A stretch of DNA of 56,589 bases, taken from an uncultured Eubacterium sp. GTDB lineage: Bacteria > Bacillota > Clostridia > Peptostreptococcales > Anaerovoracaceae. Made by a program: the position numbers and the translations under genes. Below the pieces are notes generated by a model. It saw only the letters and a list, made by a program, of their open reading frames with translations. It did not search any database and was not told where the DNA came from. The stretch covers positions 1 through 56,589 of the forward strand of contig CABUXV010000011.1 of the NCBI GenBank assembly GCA_902495595.1. The letters are read 5' to 3'. The first letter of the stretch is position 1. Every line of letters starts with the position of its first letter. Below are positions 17,958-27,198 of the stretch, piece after piece.

Positions 17958-19292
17958 ATGAAAAACTTTATCCCTGACAGCGTAAGCGAGCATACTAATG
18001 TTTACGATGTGCTTAAGGAAAGAGGCTTTATAGAACAGTCCACGGACGAAGAAAAGATCCGTGAGCTTCTGCAAAATGAGAAAGTAAAATTTTATATAGG
18101 ATTTGACCCAACCGCAGATTGTCTTCACGTCGGACATTTCATGCAGGTCATAATAATGATGTATATGCAGAAGTACGGCCATACTCCTGTGGTTCTGTTG
18201 GGCGGCGGAACAGGATTTGTAGGAGACCCTTCCGGAAGAAGCGATATGCGTCAGATGATGAACGCAGAAACAATTGAAAACAACTGTATGTCATTTAAAA
18301 AGCTTTTTGACAGGTTTATAGATTTTGATGAGGAGTGGAAGTACGAGGGCAATGACGGCGTCTTCACTCCCGGACATGAAAATAAAACTCCGGAACCGGG
18401 CAAGGCAATTACCGTAAACAATGCAAGATGGCTTCTGCCTCTGAACTATATAGATTTTATCAGGGAGATAGGTTCCTGTTTTAATGTAAATACCATGCTG
18501 CGTGCGGAGTGCTTCAAGCAGAGGATGGATCGTGAGGGCGGATTAACCATGTTTGAACTTAACTACATGCTCATGCAAAGCTATGATTTCATGGTTATGG
18601 CCCGCGATTTCGACGTAAAGATAGAGTTCGGAGGAAATGACCAGTGGTCAAATATCATCGGCGGCGTTGACCTAACAAGAAAGAAGACCGGCAAAGAAGT
18701 TTACGGCATGACTTTCTCTCTGCTCACCAATTCAGAAGGCAAGAAGATGGGAAAGACTCAGAAAGGCGCCCTTTGGCTTGACGCTGATAAAACTTCACCT
18801 TATGAATTCTATCAGTACTGGAGAAATGTCGGCGATGCAGATGTGGAAAAATGTCTGAGAATGCTTACATTCCTTCCTATGGATGAAGTGAGAAGACTTG
18901 CATCTTTAAAGGATAAGGAAATCAACAAAGCAAAGGAAATCCTCGCATATGAGGTTACCAAGCTCGTTCACGGTGAAGAGGAAGCGGCAAAAGCTCAGGA
19001 TGCGGCAAGGGCTGCTTTTAGCGGAGCAGGAGATATGAGCTCTATGCCCACTACGGAATTTGCAAAAGAAAAACTTGCCGGGCAAGGCATGGGAGTTGTA
19101 AACTTCATAAAAGAACTTGGACTTGTTCCAAGCAACAGGGAAGGATTCATGACCATAGAACAGGGCGGTCTTAAGATAGACGGTGAGAAAATCACCGACA
19201 AGAAAACCATGATAACGGAAGATACATTTAAAGACGGAAAGATACTTGTAGAAAAAGGCAAGAAAAAGAAAATCATGGTAGAGCTGATATAA
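17958..19292 (+). CDS. tyrS: Tyrosyl-tRNA synthetase
   Basis: A 444-residue class I synthetase. The HIGH equivalent is H57-V-G-H60 in DCLHVGHFMQV and the KMSKS equivalent is K263-M-G-K-T267. The tyrosine pocket segment NYMLMQSYDFMVM and GGNDQWSNI are present. A C-terminal S4 RNA-binding domain covers about 375-444. GGAGG precedes the ATG. I looked for a T-box leader in the 137-base gap upstream and found no consensus element. Confidence 0.96.
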   Translation: MKNFIPDSVSEHTNVYDVLKERGFIEQSTDEEKIRELLQNEKVKFYIGFDPTADCLHVGHFMQVIIMMYMQKYGHTPVVLLGGGTGFVGDPSGRSDMRQMMNAETIENNCMSFKKLFDRFIDFDEEWKYEGNDGVFTPGHENKTPEPGKAITVNNARWLLPLNYIDFIREIGSCFNVNTMLRAECFKQRMDREGGLTMFELNYMLMQSYDFMVMARDFDVKIEFGGNDQWSNIIGGVDLTRKKTGKEVYGMTFSLLTNSEGKKMGKTQKGALWLDADKTSPYEFYQYWRNVGDADVEKCLRMLTFLPMDEVRRLASLKDKEINKAKEILAYEVTKLVHGEEEAAKAQDAARAAFSGAGDMSSMPTTEFAKEKLAGQGMGVVNFIKELGLVPSNREGFMTIEQGGLKIDGEKITDKKTMITEDTFKDGKILVEKGKKKKIMVELI

Positions 19293-19433
19293 AACGAAGT
19301 TTTCAAGGCTTTCTGCATATCAGCAATATGCGCCAGACGGAATTCCTGAAACATAAGATCTAAAACGCAAGGCTTATGTTCGAAAACCGAAGACAGGCAA
19401 AGATAATATAGCCTGCAAAACAAATAAAATGAT

Positions 19434-19474
19434 AAAGAAAGTATCTGCTTGTGTGCAGATACTTTCTTTTTTTT
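19434..19474 (+). terminator. Strong terminator after tyrS
   Basis: Arms AAAGAAAGTATCTGC and GCAGATACTTTCTTT are a perfect 15-bp stem with a 6-base loop, ending in a run of T. It lies about 140 bases after the tyrS stop. Confidence 0.92.
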
Positions 19475-19505
19475 GGATGGGAATATCATATGCAAATATG
19501 GACGT

Positions 19506-19779
19506 TATATGATAGAACAAAAATATCCAAAAGCACTGTTAATACATATGTTTTGGATAAAACAGCTTGTTTTAAAGCTCGTGGTTAAGCGGGATTATCC
19601 AAAACTCTTGCTATAAGGGATATTTTGGTTATAAAAATGGAAATATATCTAAATTATTGCCTGTCTTTTATCCAAAAAGCCTTCGTATACATAGGTTTTG
19701 GTTATTTATGATTTTTTCACATGGGATATCAATAAGATTTTATCCAAAAGAATGTGATAAACAGGGCTTTTGGATAATT
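19506..19779 (+). repeat. 274-bp intergenic repeat element, copy 1
   Basis: Eight half-sites alternate between TTATCCAAAA and TTTTGGATAA. Their CC or GG pairs begin at 19527, 19555, 19599, 19627, 19672, 19700, 19744 and 19772, giving steps of 28, 44, 28, 45, 28, 44 and 28. Each CC-to-GG pair can fold as a hairpin with a stem of about 10 bp and a 16-18-base loop. The segments between hairpins align with those of copy 3 (47387-47660) without gaps. It sits between the tyrS terminator and the ECF gene. The left edge is less conserved than in the other two copies. Confidence 0.85.
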
Positions 19780-20017
19780 TATTGAAGAAAATATGTTTTG
19801 ATGTTTTGCTTGTGACAGCCGAAAATAAATATTTTTATCTGCTATCTTAAAATTTCTTAAACTGTATATGATAATGCGGTTTTTGCAGTGAATTATTGAT
19901 AATATCCCCAAACTGTATATATTAAAAATTTAATTATTGCATATTTTATAATATACATTAGCGTGATATGATCTAAAAGGAATCGATGTTACGTATAATT
20001 TTAAACAGGAGGATAAA

Positions 20018-20563
20018 ATGAGAGAGGCAGAGAAAATAAAAGGTTTGTGCGAGACGGCTTTATTTATAGCTATTGTATTTTTAGGGGTATTTATTATTAA
20101 ATTTCCGGGGCCTTTTGGATATGCTCATATAGGTGATTCGATGATATTTCTTTCTGTACTCATGCTGGGCGGAAAACGGGGAGCGGCAGCGGGAGGATTT
20201 GGCGCAGCTATTGCTGACATTGTCAGTGGGTACACAATATGGGCAGTTCCGACAATGATTTGCAAGGCGCTTATGGCGCTTGTAATGGGAGCCTTGATAA
20301 AGTATCGTATATTAGGTCTTAAGGGAAGAGCTTTGTGGGTAGTTTCAGCAGCGGCCGGAGGACTTGTTCAGACAGCTGGATACATGTCATTTTGGTATTT
20401 TCTGTTTGGAAAAGCGGCTGCATTTGCTGCTTTTCCGGGGTTGGCTTTTCAGATGATTTCGGGAATTATAATTGCCTTTGTAATTGCTGAGGCGCTGCAG
20501 AAAACGGGGCTTAAGCGTTATTTTATATATACATCTGATGAGAAAGGAGTTCAGGCATGTTAG
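20018..20563 (+). CDS. ECF transporter S component (substrate-binding membrane subunit)
   Basis: A 181-residue, very hydrophobic protein with about five to six spans. It carries the S-component pattern of AHIGDSMIFLSVLMLGGKRG followed by GFGAAIADIVSGY. Such proteins bind a vitamin or related small molecule and pair with a shared EcfA/A'/T energising module, which is not encoded here. The substrate cannot be read from the sequence. AGGAGG precedes ATG, and an extended -10 (TGA-TATGAT, 19964-19972) is the only promoter signal seen. It overlaps the following amidohydrolase gene by 7 bases, so the ligand may be a substrate of that enzyme. Confidence 0.85.
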   Translation: MREAEKIKGLCETALFIAIVFLGVFIIKFPGPFGYAHIGDSMIFLSVLMLGGKRGAAAGGFGAAIADIVSGYTIWAVPTMICKALMALVMGALIKYRILGLKGRALWVVSAAAGGLVQTAGYMSFWYFLFGKAAAFAAFPGLAFQMISGIIIAFVIAEALQKTGLKRYFIYTSDEKGVQAC

Positions 20564-21294
20564 AAAGAATGAAAAGTTTTAAGAAAATAGATGCTCACAG
20601 CCATATAGGATTCTTTGGAGGATGGTCAAATGTGGGCATAACTGCGGAAGAAATGATTGCGCAGATGAACGAGTATAATGTTGAAAAGACGATCATATCA
20701 ACATATCCTGCAAAAGAAAGTATAGAAGCTGCAGATAAATATCCTGATAGACTGATTGGGGCGGTATGGGTAAACCCAAATGAACCATCTGCCATTGAAA
20801 CGATAAAAGACGCAGTAAAAAATCATGGATTTAAAGCAGTGAAACTTCACCCTCTTTTTCATAGCTATATGCCCAATGACGAGTGTGTTTTTCCCGTAGC
20901 TGAAATTGCAGGGGAGCTGGATATACCTCTTATGATACATACAGGGCACCCGCCTTATTCATTGCCTTGGAGCGTGGCTCAGCTTGCCGATATATATCCC
21001 GAGGTAAAAATGGTAATGATTCATATGGGGCATGGCAACGGTATGTATATTCAGGCTGCTATAGACATGGCTAAAAAGTATCCTAACCTTTACATGGAGA
21101 CATCGGGGATGCCTATGCACACTAAAATCAAAGAAGCCTATGAAGATGTGGGAGCAGACAGAATAATGTGGGGACTTGATGCGCCCTTTCATCATCCGAC
21201 AGTAGAAATGCAGAGAACCATAGTAAGCGGCCTGACGGATTGTCAGCTGGAAGATGTTTTTTATAACAACGCTAAAAATCTGCTGAAACTGTAA
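20557..21294 (+). CDS. Amidohydrolase-2 family metal-dependent hydrolase
   Basis: A 245-residue TIM-barrel amidohydrolase. It opens with KIDAHSHIGFFGG (metal-binding HxH) and has FKAVKLHPLFH, PLMIHTGHPP, VMIHMGHG and MWGLDAPFHHP, which supply the later His and Asp ligands. The family cleaves amide or C-C bonds of small cyclic or acyl substrates, or acts as a decarboxylase; the substrate here is unknown. Its start lies inside the ECF gene (ATGTTAG overlap), so the two are translationally coupled. Confidence 0.85.
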   Translation: MLERMKSFKKIDAHSHIGFFGGWSNVGITAEEMIAQMNEYNVEKTIISTYPAKESIEAADKYPDRLIGAVWVNPNEPSAIETIKDAVKNHGFKAVKLHPLFHSYMPNDECVFPVAEIAGELDIPLMIHTGHPPYSLPWSVAQLADIYPEVKMVMIHMGHGNGMYIQAAIDMAKKYPNLYMETSGMPMHTKIKEAYEDVGADRIMWGLDAPFHHPTVEMQRTIVSGLTDCQLEDVFYNNAKNLLKL

Positions 21295-21411
21295 TATGCG
21301 ATAACTGTAAAAGAAACTTCCAATCCTGTTTTGTCATTGTTGATGAAGCGGGATTTTTTTAATATAATAACACTATACTATATAAAGGCAGTGTGCAAAA
21401 GCGAGGTTGCC

Positions 21412-22815
21412 ATGGGACTATATAACTGGGAAAATAATAAAGATATTGTATGGGACAGCATATCGGACGGAATTTTGATTTCAGATGGCGAGGAAAATAT
21501 TTTATACTGCAATGGGTCTTTCTGTAATATTTATAAGATTCAAAGCAGAGATATTGTGGGCAAAAGTACAAAAGCGCTGACCTCTGACTATGGGATAGAT
21601 TTTTCGTATGCAGATATGGTTGTAAAGACTTTAAAATCCATATCCTATAAATTTACGAAAAAAGACGGAGATAATGTAATCATAACGATATATCCCGTAT
21701 TTGATGAAGACGGCAGTCTCATATATTTGGTAAGTCAGCACAGAAATTTTAAAGAGCTTCATTTTTATGAGCCGGATATGTTCGGAGACGAGAGCCTGGA
21801 AAGTTATGGAGACACGGAGCAAAAGACGCCTCTTTTGGAATTCACAAGTGAAAGAATGCAGAATGTTTACAGGCTGGCGGATAATATGGCAGGTAAAAAT
21901 GTAAATATTTTGATTCTGGGTGATTCGGGAACCGGAAAATCGGAAATTGCCAGGAGAATTCACAGAAACAGCATGAGAAAGGAAGGCCCTTTTGTAACGA
22001 TAAACTGTTCGGTAATACCTCCAAACCTTATAGAATCAGAACTTTTCGGATATGTAAAGGGAGCCTTTACAGGCGCGCTCAATACAGGAAAACGCGGTCT
22101 TGTGGAGACGGCTGACGGAGGCACATTATTTTTGGATGAGATAGGAGAGTTGCCTCTTGAACTTCAGTCAAAATTGCTTCAGCTTACTCAGGATAAAACC
22201 TATCTTCCCATAGGAGGAGTAAGCCCGCAGAAAGTTGATTTGAGAATCATCGCGGCGACAAATCAGGATATTCCAAGACTCATAACAGAAAAGAAATTCC
22301 GTGACGACCTTTATTACAGACTTGCAGTAGTTACTGTAACCATGCCTGCGCTTAAAAACAGAAGAGAAGATATCGCTCATCTGATAAAGCATTTTTCAAA
22401 CGTATTTAATCTCAGGCATGAAACGGATACATCATTTTCAAAGGAATCCGTGAGATTGCTGTGCAGTTATTCATGGCCGGGAAATATAAGAGAGCTTGAA
22501 AATCTAATTGAGTTTTTGATTTTAAGCAACAGCGATAAGTATATAACTCCGTATATGCTTCCGCCTAAAATACTAAAGGAACAGAATTATCAAGATGGTT
22601 TCGGACAGCCGGAAAATTTCCTTGAAGATGGTTTTGAGGAAAATATCAATCCTGATAAAGCGGAGAGTCTGGAAGCCTATATAAATAAGCAGGAAGCCCG
22701 CCTGGTAAGAGCGCTGTATAAAGAATTCAATACATCTTATAAGCTGGCGGACAGACTCAAAATTTCTCAGTCTAAAGCCAGCCGTATGATAAGAAAGTAT
22801 ATAGATACAAAATAA
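21412..22815 (+). CDS. PAS domain sigma-54-dependent transcriptional activator
   Basis: The start ATG 21412 follows GAGGT and opens on the PAS domain; the frame stays open further upstream without a binding site. Product 467 residues. PAS sensor about 8-110; AAA+ domain about 150-385 with Walker A GDSGTGKS (170-177), the sigma-54 contact loop GAFTGA (217-222) and Walker B GTLFLDEIGELP; a Fis-type HTH lies near 443-463 (KLADRLKISQSKASRMI). It should open promoters held by RNA polymerase-sigma-54 when its PAS domain senses a small ligand. It converges with the aminotransferase-permease operon, whose promoter is a -24/-12 site. That operon is the most likely target. Confidence 0.93.
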   Translation: MGLYNWENNKDIVWDSISDGILISDGEENILYCNGSFCNIYKIQSRDIVGKSTKALTSDYGIDFSYADMVVKTLKSISYKFTKKDGDNVIITIYPVFDEDGSLIYLVSQHRNFKELHFYEPDMFGDESLESYGDTEQKTPLLEFTSERMQNVYRLADNMAGKNVNILILGDSGTGKSEIARRIHRNSMRKEGPFVTINCSVIPPNLIESELFGYVKGAFTGALNTGKRGLVETADGGTLFLDEIGELPLELQSKLLQLTQDKTYLPIGGVSPQKVDLRIIAATNQDIPRLITEKKFRDDLYYRLAVVTVTMPALKNRREDIAHLIKHFSNVFNLRHETDTSFSKESVRLLCSYSWPGNIRELENLIEFLILSNSDKYITPYMLPPKILKEQNYQDGFGQPENFLEDGFEENINPDKAESLEAYINKQEARLVRALYKEFNTSYKLADRLKISQSKASRMIRKYIDTK

Positions 22816-22826
22816 ATCTTCAAAGT

Positions 22827-22880
22827 AAAAACACCTTTCGCATAAAGCAAGCAATACTTGTGGATGCGTCAGGTGTTTTT
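22827..22880. terminator. Bidirectional terminator between convergent genes
   Basis: AAAACACCT and AGGTGTTTT form the outer stem, with CGCAT/ATGCG as a further inner stem. A-runs and T-runs on the two flanks suit termination in both directions, between the sigma-54 activator and the aminotransferase. Confidence 0.75.
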
Positions 22881-22917
22881 AAGTATGAGTTTTGTAAAAT
22901 ATAATTGGCAGCCCGGA

Positions 22918-24258
22918 TTACCAAGGATACATTTCTTTTACTACGGCAAGTCCTTCATTGAGCATTTGCAGTGATTTGTCGATATCCTCCTGAGTGTGGG
23001 TATACATGAAGTACTGCTGACGCCAAGGGTGAATCAGAATGCCTGACCTTATGAGATATGCCGATAATGTTATGGTTCTGCGCGCGAATGTCTCAAGAGT
23101 CATGTTATCTCTGTCAAAGATAAATCCCGGCTGTCCGTCGTCCCCTATTATTTTGAGCGGAGCATTATGCTTTTCTATAATTCTTTCAAGCCTGTCGTTG
23201 TAGTAACGTCCTTTTTTCTGAAGTGAATTTATGACATCGTTTTTTTGATAGTAATCTATTACAGCAAGGGCGGCGACCATTTCAAGACTGTTTGTAAAAT
23301 AAGTTGAGGTTATAAAAGTTGCGTCTTTTCCTGTTTCAAGGACGTTGGCTATAGGTCTCATAACCTCTTCTTTTCCGCATACGGCAGCTATAGCATATCC
23401 ATTGCCCATGGCTTTTGAGAAGCAGGCCATATCGGGAATAACTCCTATGTCTCCCATCCCTCCATCAAGTGCATATCGGAAGCCTGTTCTTATTTCGTCG
23501 AAGATAAGAGGCACATTGTAATCATCTGCCAGTTCTCTCATTTTTTTGATAAATTCAATATCCCTTACTACAGGAAGCATAGGTCCGGCTGTAACGGTAG
23601 ATATCATTATGCAGGCAACGTTGCCTTTTTGAATTTCTCTTTCATATGAAGCGGAATCACCGTAAGGAATTTCTATTGTATTATCTCTGGTTGACTGTAA
23701 AACTCCGCCGTCGATATTGTATTGAGAAAAATCCGCCCATCCGTGAAATCCTGATGTAAGTATTCTGTCGTTTCCTGTATATGCTCTTGCTATACGGGAT
23801 GCTATAACGGTGGCGTCTGTGCCCGTTTTGCAGAAGACGCTGCGCTCTGCGCAGGGAACTATCTCTTTCATTTTTTCTGCAAGGTCGTTTTGCGCTTTCT
23901 GAGGAATTGTAAAGCAGAATCCGTTATCTATCTGAGCTTTTACTGCTTCGTCTATTTCCGGTATGGCAAGACCTATGGTAGTGGGGCCGAATCCTGCCAT
24001 AAAATCCACAAATTCATTTCCATCCAAATCCCAGCAATGACCGTTTTTGCCTCCTGCTATGTATATAGGAAATTCACCGTTTAAAAAATTTACCGGCTGT
24101 CTGGAACCGCATATACCGCCGGGGATCAGATTCTGAGCGCGCGCAAGTTCTTGCTTTGATTTTTCGAGATTCAGCTTTTTCTTTCCGCCGAGAGTATCCG
24201 GCAGTTCATCTATTATTTCCTGATAGAGGTTTCCTAAAAAATAAGTATCCATATTCAA
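22918..24258 (-). CDS. Class III aminotransferase (GSA aminomutase-like)
   Basis: A 446-residue PLP enzyme. The Schiff-base lysine is in ACFSKAMGNGY, the cofactor aspartate in PLIFDEIRTGFR, and the substrate/PLP loop in FCKTGTDATVIASRIARAYTG. It belongs to the glutamate-1-semialdehyde-2,1-aminomutase-like branch of class III. No haem genes are nearby, and its partners are a permease and a sigma-54 promoter, so amino-acid catabolism is a better guess than tetrapyrrole synthesis. The gene starts 41 bases after the permease stop and is its operon partner. The true amino donor is unknown. Confidence 0.85.
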   Translation of the reverse strand: MNMDTYFLGNLYQEIIDELPDTLGGKKKLNLEKSKQELARAQNLIPGGICGSRQPVNFLNGEFPIYIAGGKNGHCWDLDGNEFVDFMAGFGPTTIGLAIPEIDEAVKAQIDNGFCFTIPQKAQNDLAEKMKEIVPCAERSVFCKTGTDATVIASRIARAYTGNDRILTSGFHGWADFSQYNIDGGVLQSTRDNTIEIPYGDSASYEREIQKGNVACIMISTVTAGPMLPVVRDIEFIKKMRELADDYNVPLIFDEIRTGFRYALDGGMGDIGVIPDMACFSKAMGNGYAIAAVCGKEEVMRPIANVLETGKDATFITSTYFTNSLEMVAALAVIDYYQKNDVINSLQKKGRYYNDRLERIIEKHNAPLKIIGDDGQPGFIFDRDNMTLETFARRTITLSAYLIRSGILIHPWRQQYFMYTHTQEDIDKSLQMLNEGLAVVKEMYPW

Positions 24259-24299
24259 TTCCTTTCTGTTTTGTACTTAATATAAAGTTTTTATTTGCT

Positions 24300-25532
24300 T
24301 TAAGCGATTAAATCGATAAGGGCATAAACTGCGGCACAGCAGAAGATTGCTATGATCAGTCCCTGAGTAACAGGGTTTGAAATTATTTTGCCGCATTTGA
24401 ATTCAGGTTCCCGTTCTCCGGTTTTTCTTGCTTTTCTAATCATCAAGACGGGCAGGATGGACATTATTACGCCGCTGAATGAACCGACGATATATATGGC
24501 ATTTATAAAATCTACTATTCCAAAGAAAGCCAGAAGGAACGGAGGCAGTACAACAAGGCAGAGCGCGATAAATCTGCTTTTAGGGTCGGTTTCGGATTTG
24601 AATTTCAGTTTTTCTACAACATTTGTGAGGAAACTGCCGCCTATAGACCAAAAAGATGTTATCATCGCTGCCAGAGCAAATATATTCGCTATGAAAAACG
24701 CCCATGAACCAAGGGCTTTGCCCCATGCTATTGTCGCTACCTGCGATACGCTGTCGGTACCGAGAAGAGCCATAACAGCAAGAGCTAAAAGTGAATGCAT
24801 GATAAAACAGATTACTTGTGCAGTCACTATAGTCGGCGCAATTTTCTTTGGAGCGTGAGAGAGTCCGCGCGCTATTTCCGGTACCATGTACTGCGCGATA
24901 TAGCAGAATATAGCTACATTGAATACAGGGATTGCATATTTCCAGTTTGCGAACATGGCAGAAGAAACATCTGCATGCTGTGAAAGCAGGGAAGCAATTA
25001 CGAGAACGAGAAGTATTACCACCATACATGCAACTATGATTTTCTGAGCGACTCCTGTTACTTTAAGACCGAACCATATGACCAGTACAGAAGGTACAAT
25101 GAATATTATCATGGAAGTTCTTGAGGAAATTCCGAAGAATTCACCGAGAATATCTCCTGAGCCATTCAGATATGCTACAAGACATCCGATCGAGTTTATG
25201 ATAACGGCAAGAAACATGAATACAGAGCCTATTTTTCCTACATATTTTTCTGTCAGATTGCTCAGCTGCATAGGAGTTTTGGTACGAAGCATGGTTTCTG
25301 CTACATACAGCATTGATATGCAGCTGAATACCATACATATAAACAGCCACATGAGCAGTATGGGCCACCCGGAATCTTTGGCGGCAAATGGAAGGGCGAT
25401 GCATCCCGATCCTACGTTTACGCCGACGATTATGGCAATAGCTTCAGGTACAGATAGTTTTTTTATTGTGAGAGGTCCGTCATTTAAGAAAACGCCTTCT
25501 TCACGGGTTTTATCAGTCATTTTAGAGAACAC
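24300..25532 (-). CDS. Amino-acid permease, aromatic/HAAAP-like family
   Basis: A 410-residue protein with about 11 membrane spans. It starts with the family signature EAIAIIVGVNVGSGCIALPFAAKDSGW (first span) and ends in a span without a long tail. This pattern is that of the hydroxy/aromatic amino-acid permeases (TyrP/Mtr-like), proton- or sodium-coupled uptake systems. It is the first gene of the operon driven by the sigma-54 promoter at 25591-25607, ahead of the aminotransferase. Together they suggest uptake and transamination of one amino acid. Substrate not established. Confidence 0.82.
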   Translation of the reverse strand: MFSKMTDKTREEGVFLNDGPLTIKKLSVPEAIAIIVGVNVGSGCIALPFAAKDSGWPILLMWLFICMVFSCISMLYVAETMLRTKTPMQLSNLTEKYVGKIGSVFMFLAVIINSIGCLVAYLNGSGDILGEFFGISSRTSMIIFIVPSVLVIWFGLKVTGVAQKIIVACMVVILLVLVIASLLSQHADVSSAMFANWKYAIPVFNVAIFCYIAQYMVPEIARGLSHAPKKIAPTIVTAQVICFIMHSLLALAVMALLGTDSVSQVATIAWGKALGSWAFFIANIFALAAMITSFWSIGGSFLTNVVEKLKFKSETDPKSRFIALCLVVLPPFLLAFFGIVDFINAIYIVGSFSGVIMSILPVLMIRKARKTGEREPEFKCGKIISNPVTQGLIIAIFCCAAVYALIDLIA

Positions 25533-25590
25533 TCCTTTCTAGGTAATATGTCAGTATAATTATTTGATGAAGCACTTCGTCTATAACTAA

Positions 25591-25607
25591 AGCAATATGT
25601 GTGCCAA
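25591..25607 (-). promoter_or_regulatory. Sigma-54 (-24/-12) promoter of the permease operon
   Basis: On the minus strand the sequence reads TTGGCAC-ACATA-TTGCT. It matches the sigma-54 consensus TTGGCAC-N5-TTGCW at every conserved position, with GG and GC 12 bases apart. It lies 59 bases upstream of the permease ATG, so the start of transcription should fall near 25580. Confidence 0.88.
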
Positions 25608-25639
25608 AGGGAATAAAAAAATAATTTGAATGGGCGCAA

Positions 25640-25686
25640 AGCTGTAAAATCAACGAGATAAAGAATAAATAAAGGTATGTACAGCT
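25640..25686. promoter_or_regulatory. Possible enhancer dyad for the sigma-54 activator
   Basis: AGCTGTA (25640-25646) and TACAGCT (25680-25686) form a 7-bp inverted repeat located about 35-80 bases upstream of the -24 element. This is where activators of this class bind, but no second copy confirms it. Confidence 0.3.
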
Positions 25687-25694
25687 GAAAAGAA

Positions 25695-25728
25695 CGAAAA
25701 AACCGCAAGTCTTTTAAGACTTGCGGTT
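25695..25728 (-). terminator. Terminator of the M20 amidohydrolase gene
   Basis: AACCGCAAGTCTT and AAGACTTGCGGTT form a perfect hairpin; on the minus strand it ends in a T-run. It also separates this gene from the sigma-54 promoter just downstream. Confidence 0.88.
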
Positions 25729-25769
25729 CAGTTTTATTTGACTTAAGTTTTCTGTGACTTGACTGCTTA

Positions 25770-26990
25770 TTATTTCAGTGTTTCAGAATTTAAGCGCTGC
25801 CGATGGGCTTTTTTTATATTTTTTAAAAGTTCAGGGTCATTAAAAATTTCGATTGCCGATGCAGACATTATTCGAACCATCTGATGAAGCCTTTCCGCAG
25901 CATATGAGGAATTAACATATTCCATTGCGCTGTTGCTGTGTATTGTAAACTGTTCTTTATTCAGATTCATCGCAACCTCTATATACATGGTGGGGCAGAT
26001 ATGACTTACGTTGCCTATATCCGTTGAGCCGAAAAAATGGGTGTCCTGGTAGTGGGGAGATATGTCTATCTCTTCAAGTTTTAGATATTCCATTGCAAGC
26101 TCGCTTAAAACGTGGTTGTTTATCAGGTTGTCAAGAGGATTGCTGAAGTGTTCAAACTGCATTTTGGTACCTGTCATCAATGCAGCCCCCTCTGCGCAGT
26201 TTATTATACGAGGACGTATTTTGTTGAGATATTCTCTGTCTCTGGCTCTTATATAAAATCTGCATTCGGTATGGTCGGGAATGACTGTAGGGTTGTTTCC
26301 TCCTTCTGTTATCACACCGTGGATATTTACATCCTGCCTTAAATAGTTTTTGAGAGCGTCTATTCCTGTAAATGTAAATCTTGCAGCGTCAAGGGCATTG
26401 ACGCCTTCTTCTGGATGCTGGGCGGCATGGGTTGAATTTCCGAAAAAAGAAAACTGTATAGCGTCAAGCGCCTGAGTGATAACGTTGACGCTTGTGTACT
26501 TTTCGAGATGTGACTGAATAACCACATCGATGTGGTCGAAAACATTGTTTCTGACAAAGTCAGCCTTGCATCCATAGTTTTCCATGCCGGGGGCGCCTAT
26601 TAAGATGACTTTGCCTTGAAACAGATTTTTAAGTTTTGATAATGTTACAAATGCTCCGAAAGTTGATGCGGCTATCCAGTTGTGACCGCAGGCATGCCCG
26701 GGACCGCCGGAGGGGCCGAATCCTAAAAGAGCGTCATATTCAGCAATAAAAGCAACGGATGGTCCGGGACCATTATCAAATTCAGCGATAAATGCGGTGT
26801 CTATGCCGCAGAAATTTCTTTTCACATGAAAGCCGCAGTCCGAAATTTTCCGGCACAGATATTCGCAGGCAATGTGTTCTTCCATACCTATTTCAGGATT
26901 TTTATAAATAAAATCGCTGATGTTTTCCAGCTCGGAAGCAATTTCATTTTCTGCGGAATATATCTGTTTTAATTTGTTTTTTTCAAGCAT
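25770..26990 (-). CDS. M20 family amidohydrolase (AbgB/aminoacylase-like)
   Basis: A 406-residue M20 metallopeptidase fold. The metal site is in GHACGHNWIAAS, and the lid-domain segment GNSTHAAQHPEEGVNALDA carries the His that reaches across the dimer. GGNNPTVIPDHTECRFYIRA is the typical strand of the dimerisation domain. Its closest pattern is the p-aminobenzoyl-glutamate hydrolase B or amidohydrolase group, which removes acyl or aryl groups from amino acids. It has its own sigma-A promoter and terminator, so it is a single-gene unit beside the permease operon. Confidence 0.87.
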   Translation of the reverse strand: MLEKNKLKQIYSAENEIASELENISDFIYKNPEIGMEEHIACEYLCRKISDCGFHVKRNFCGIDTAFIAEFDNGPGPSVAFIAEYDALLGFGPSGGPGHACGHNWIAASTFGAFVTLSKLKNLFQGKVILIGAPGMENYGCKADFVRNNVFDHIDVVIQSHLEKYTSVNVITQALDAIQFSFFGNSTHAAQHPEEGVNALDAARFTFTGIDALKNYLRQDVNIHGVITEGGNNPTVIPDHTECRFYIRARDREYLNKIRPRIINCAEGAALMTGTKMQFEHFSNPLDNLINNHVLSELAMEYLKLEEIDISPHYQDTHFFGSTDIGNVSHICPTMYIEVAMNLNKEQFTIHSNSAMEYVNSSYAAERLHQMVRIMSASAIEIFNDPELLKNIKKAHRQRLNSETLK

Positions 26991-27031
26991 AATATAATCT
27001 CCGTAATTAAAGCAGGCAATAAGTATGATTT

Positions 27032-27061
27032 ATTATAATCAACAGTCATGCAAGGTGTCAA
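27032..27061 (-). promoter_or_regulatory. Sigma-A promoter of the M20 gene
   Basis: On the minus strand TTGACA (27061-27056), an 18-base spacer and TATAAT (27037-27032). Both hexamers are perfect. It lies about 40 bases upstream of the start codon. Confidence 0.85.
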
Positions 27062-27198
27062 ATAGTCTGTTAAAGTGAGGCTGATACCAAGGCCGGGGTG
27101 TGTAAGTGCAGTATAACCAAAATTATTGAAATGTGCCAAAATAAGGTATATAATTATCAAATAGGGTTTATTAGAAATGTGTTTTTGGAGGGGAAAAG

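Noticed and set aside
19506..19779. CRISPR array
   Set aside because: Regular spacing suggested it, but the segments between the palindromes are shared between the three loci and the presumed repeats are poorly conserved inside. No cas genes are near.
27120..27140. Second sigma-54 promoter before the M20 gene
   Set aside because: TTGGCAC is present on the minus strand, but the -12 position reads AATAA in place of TTGC. A good sigma-A promoter lies closer to the gene.
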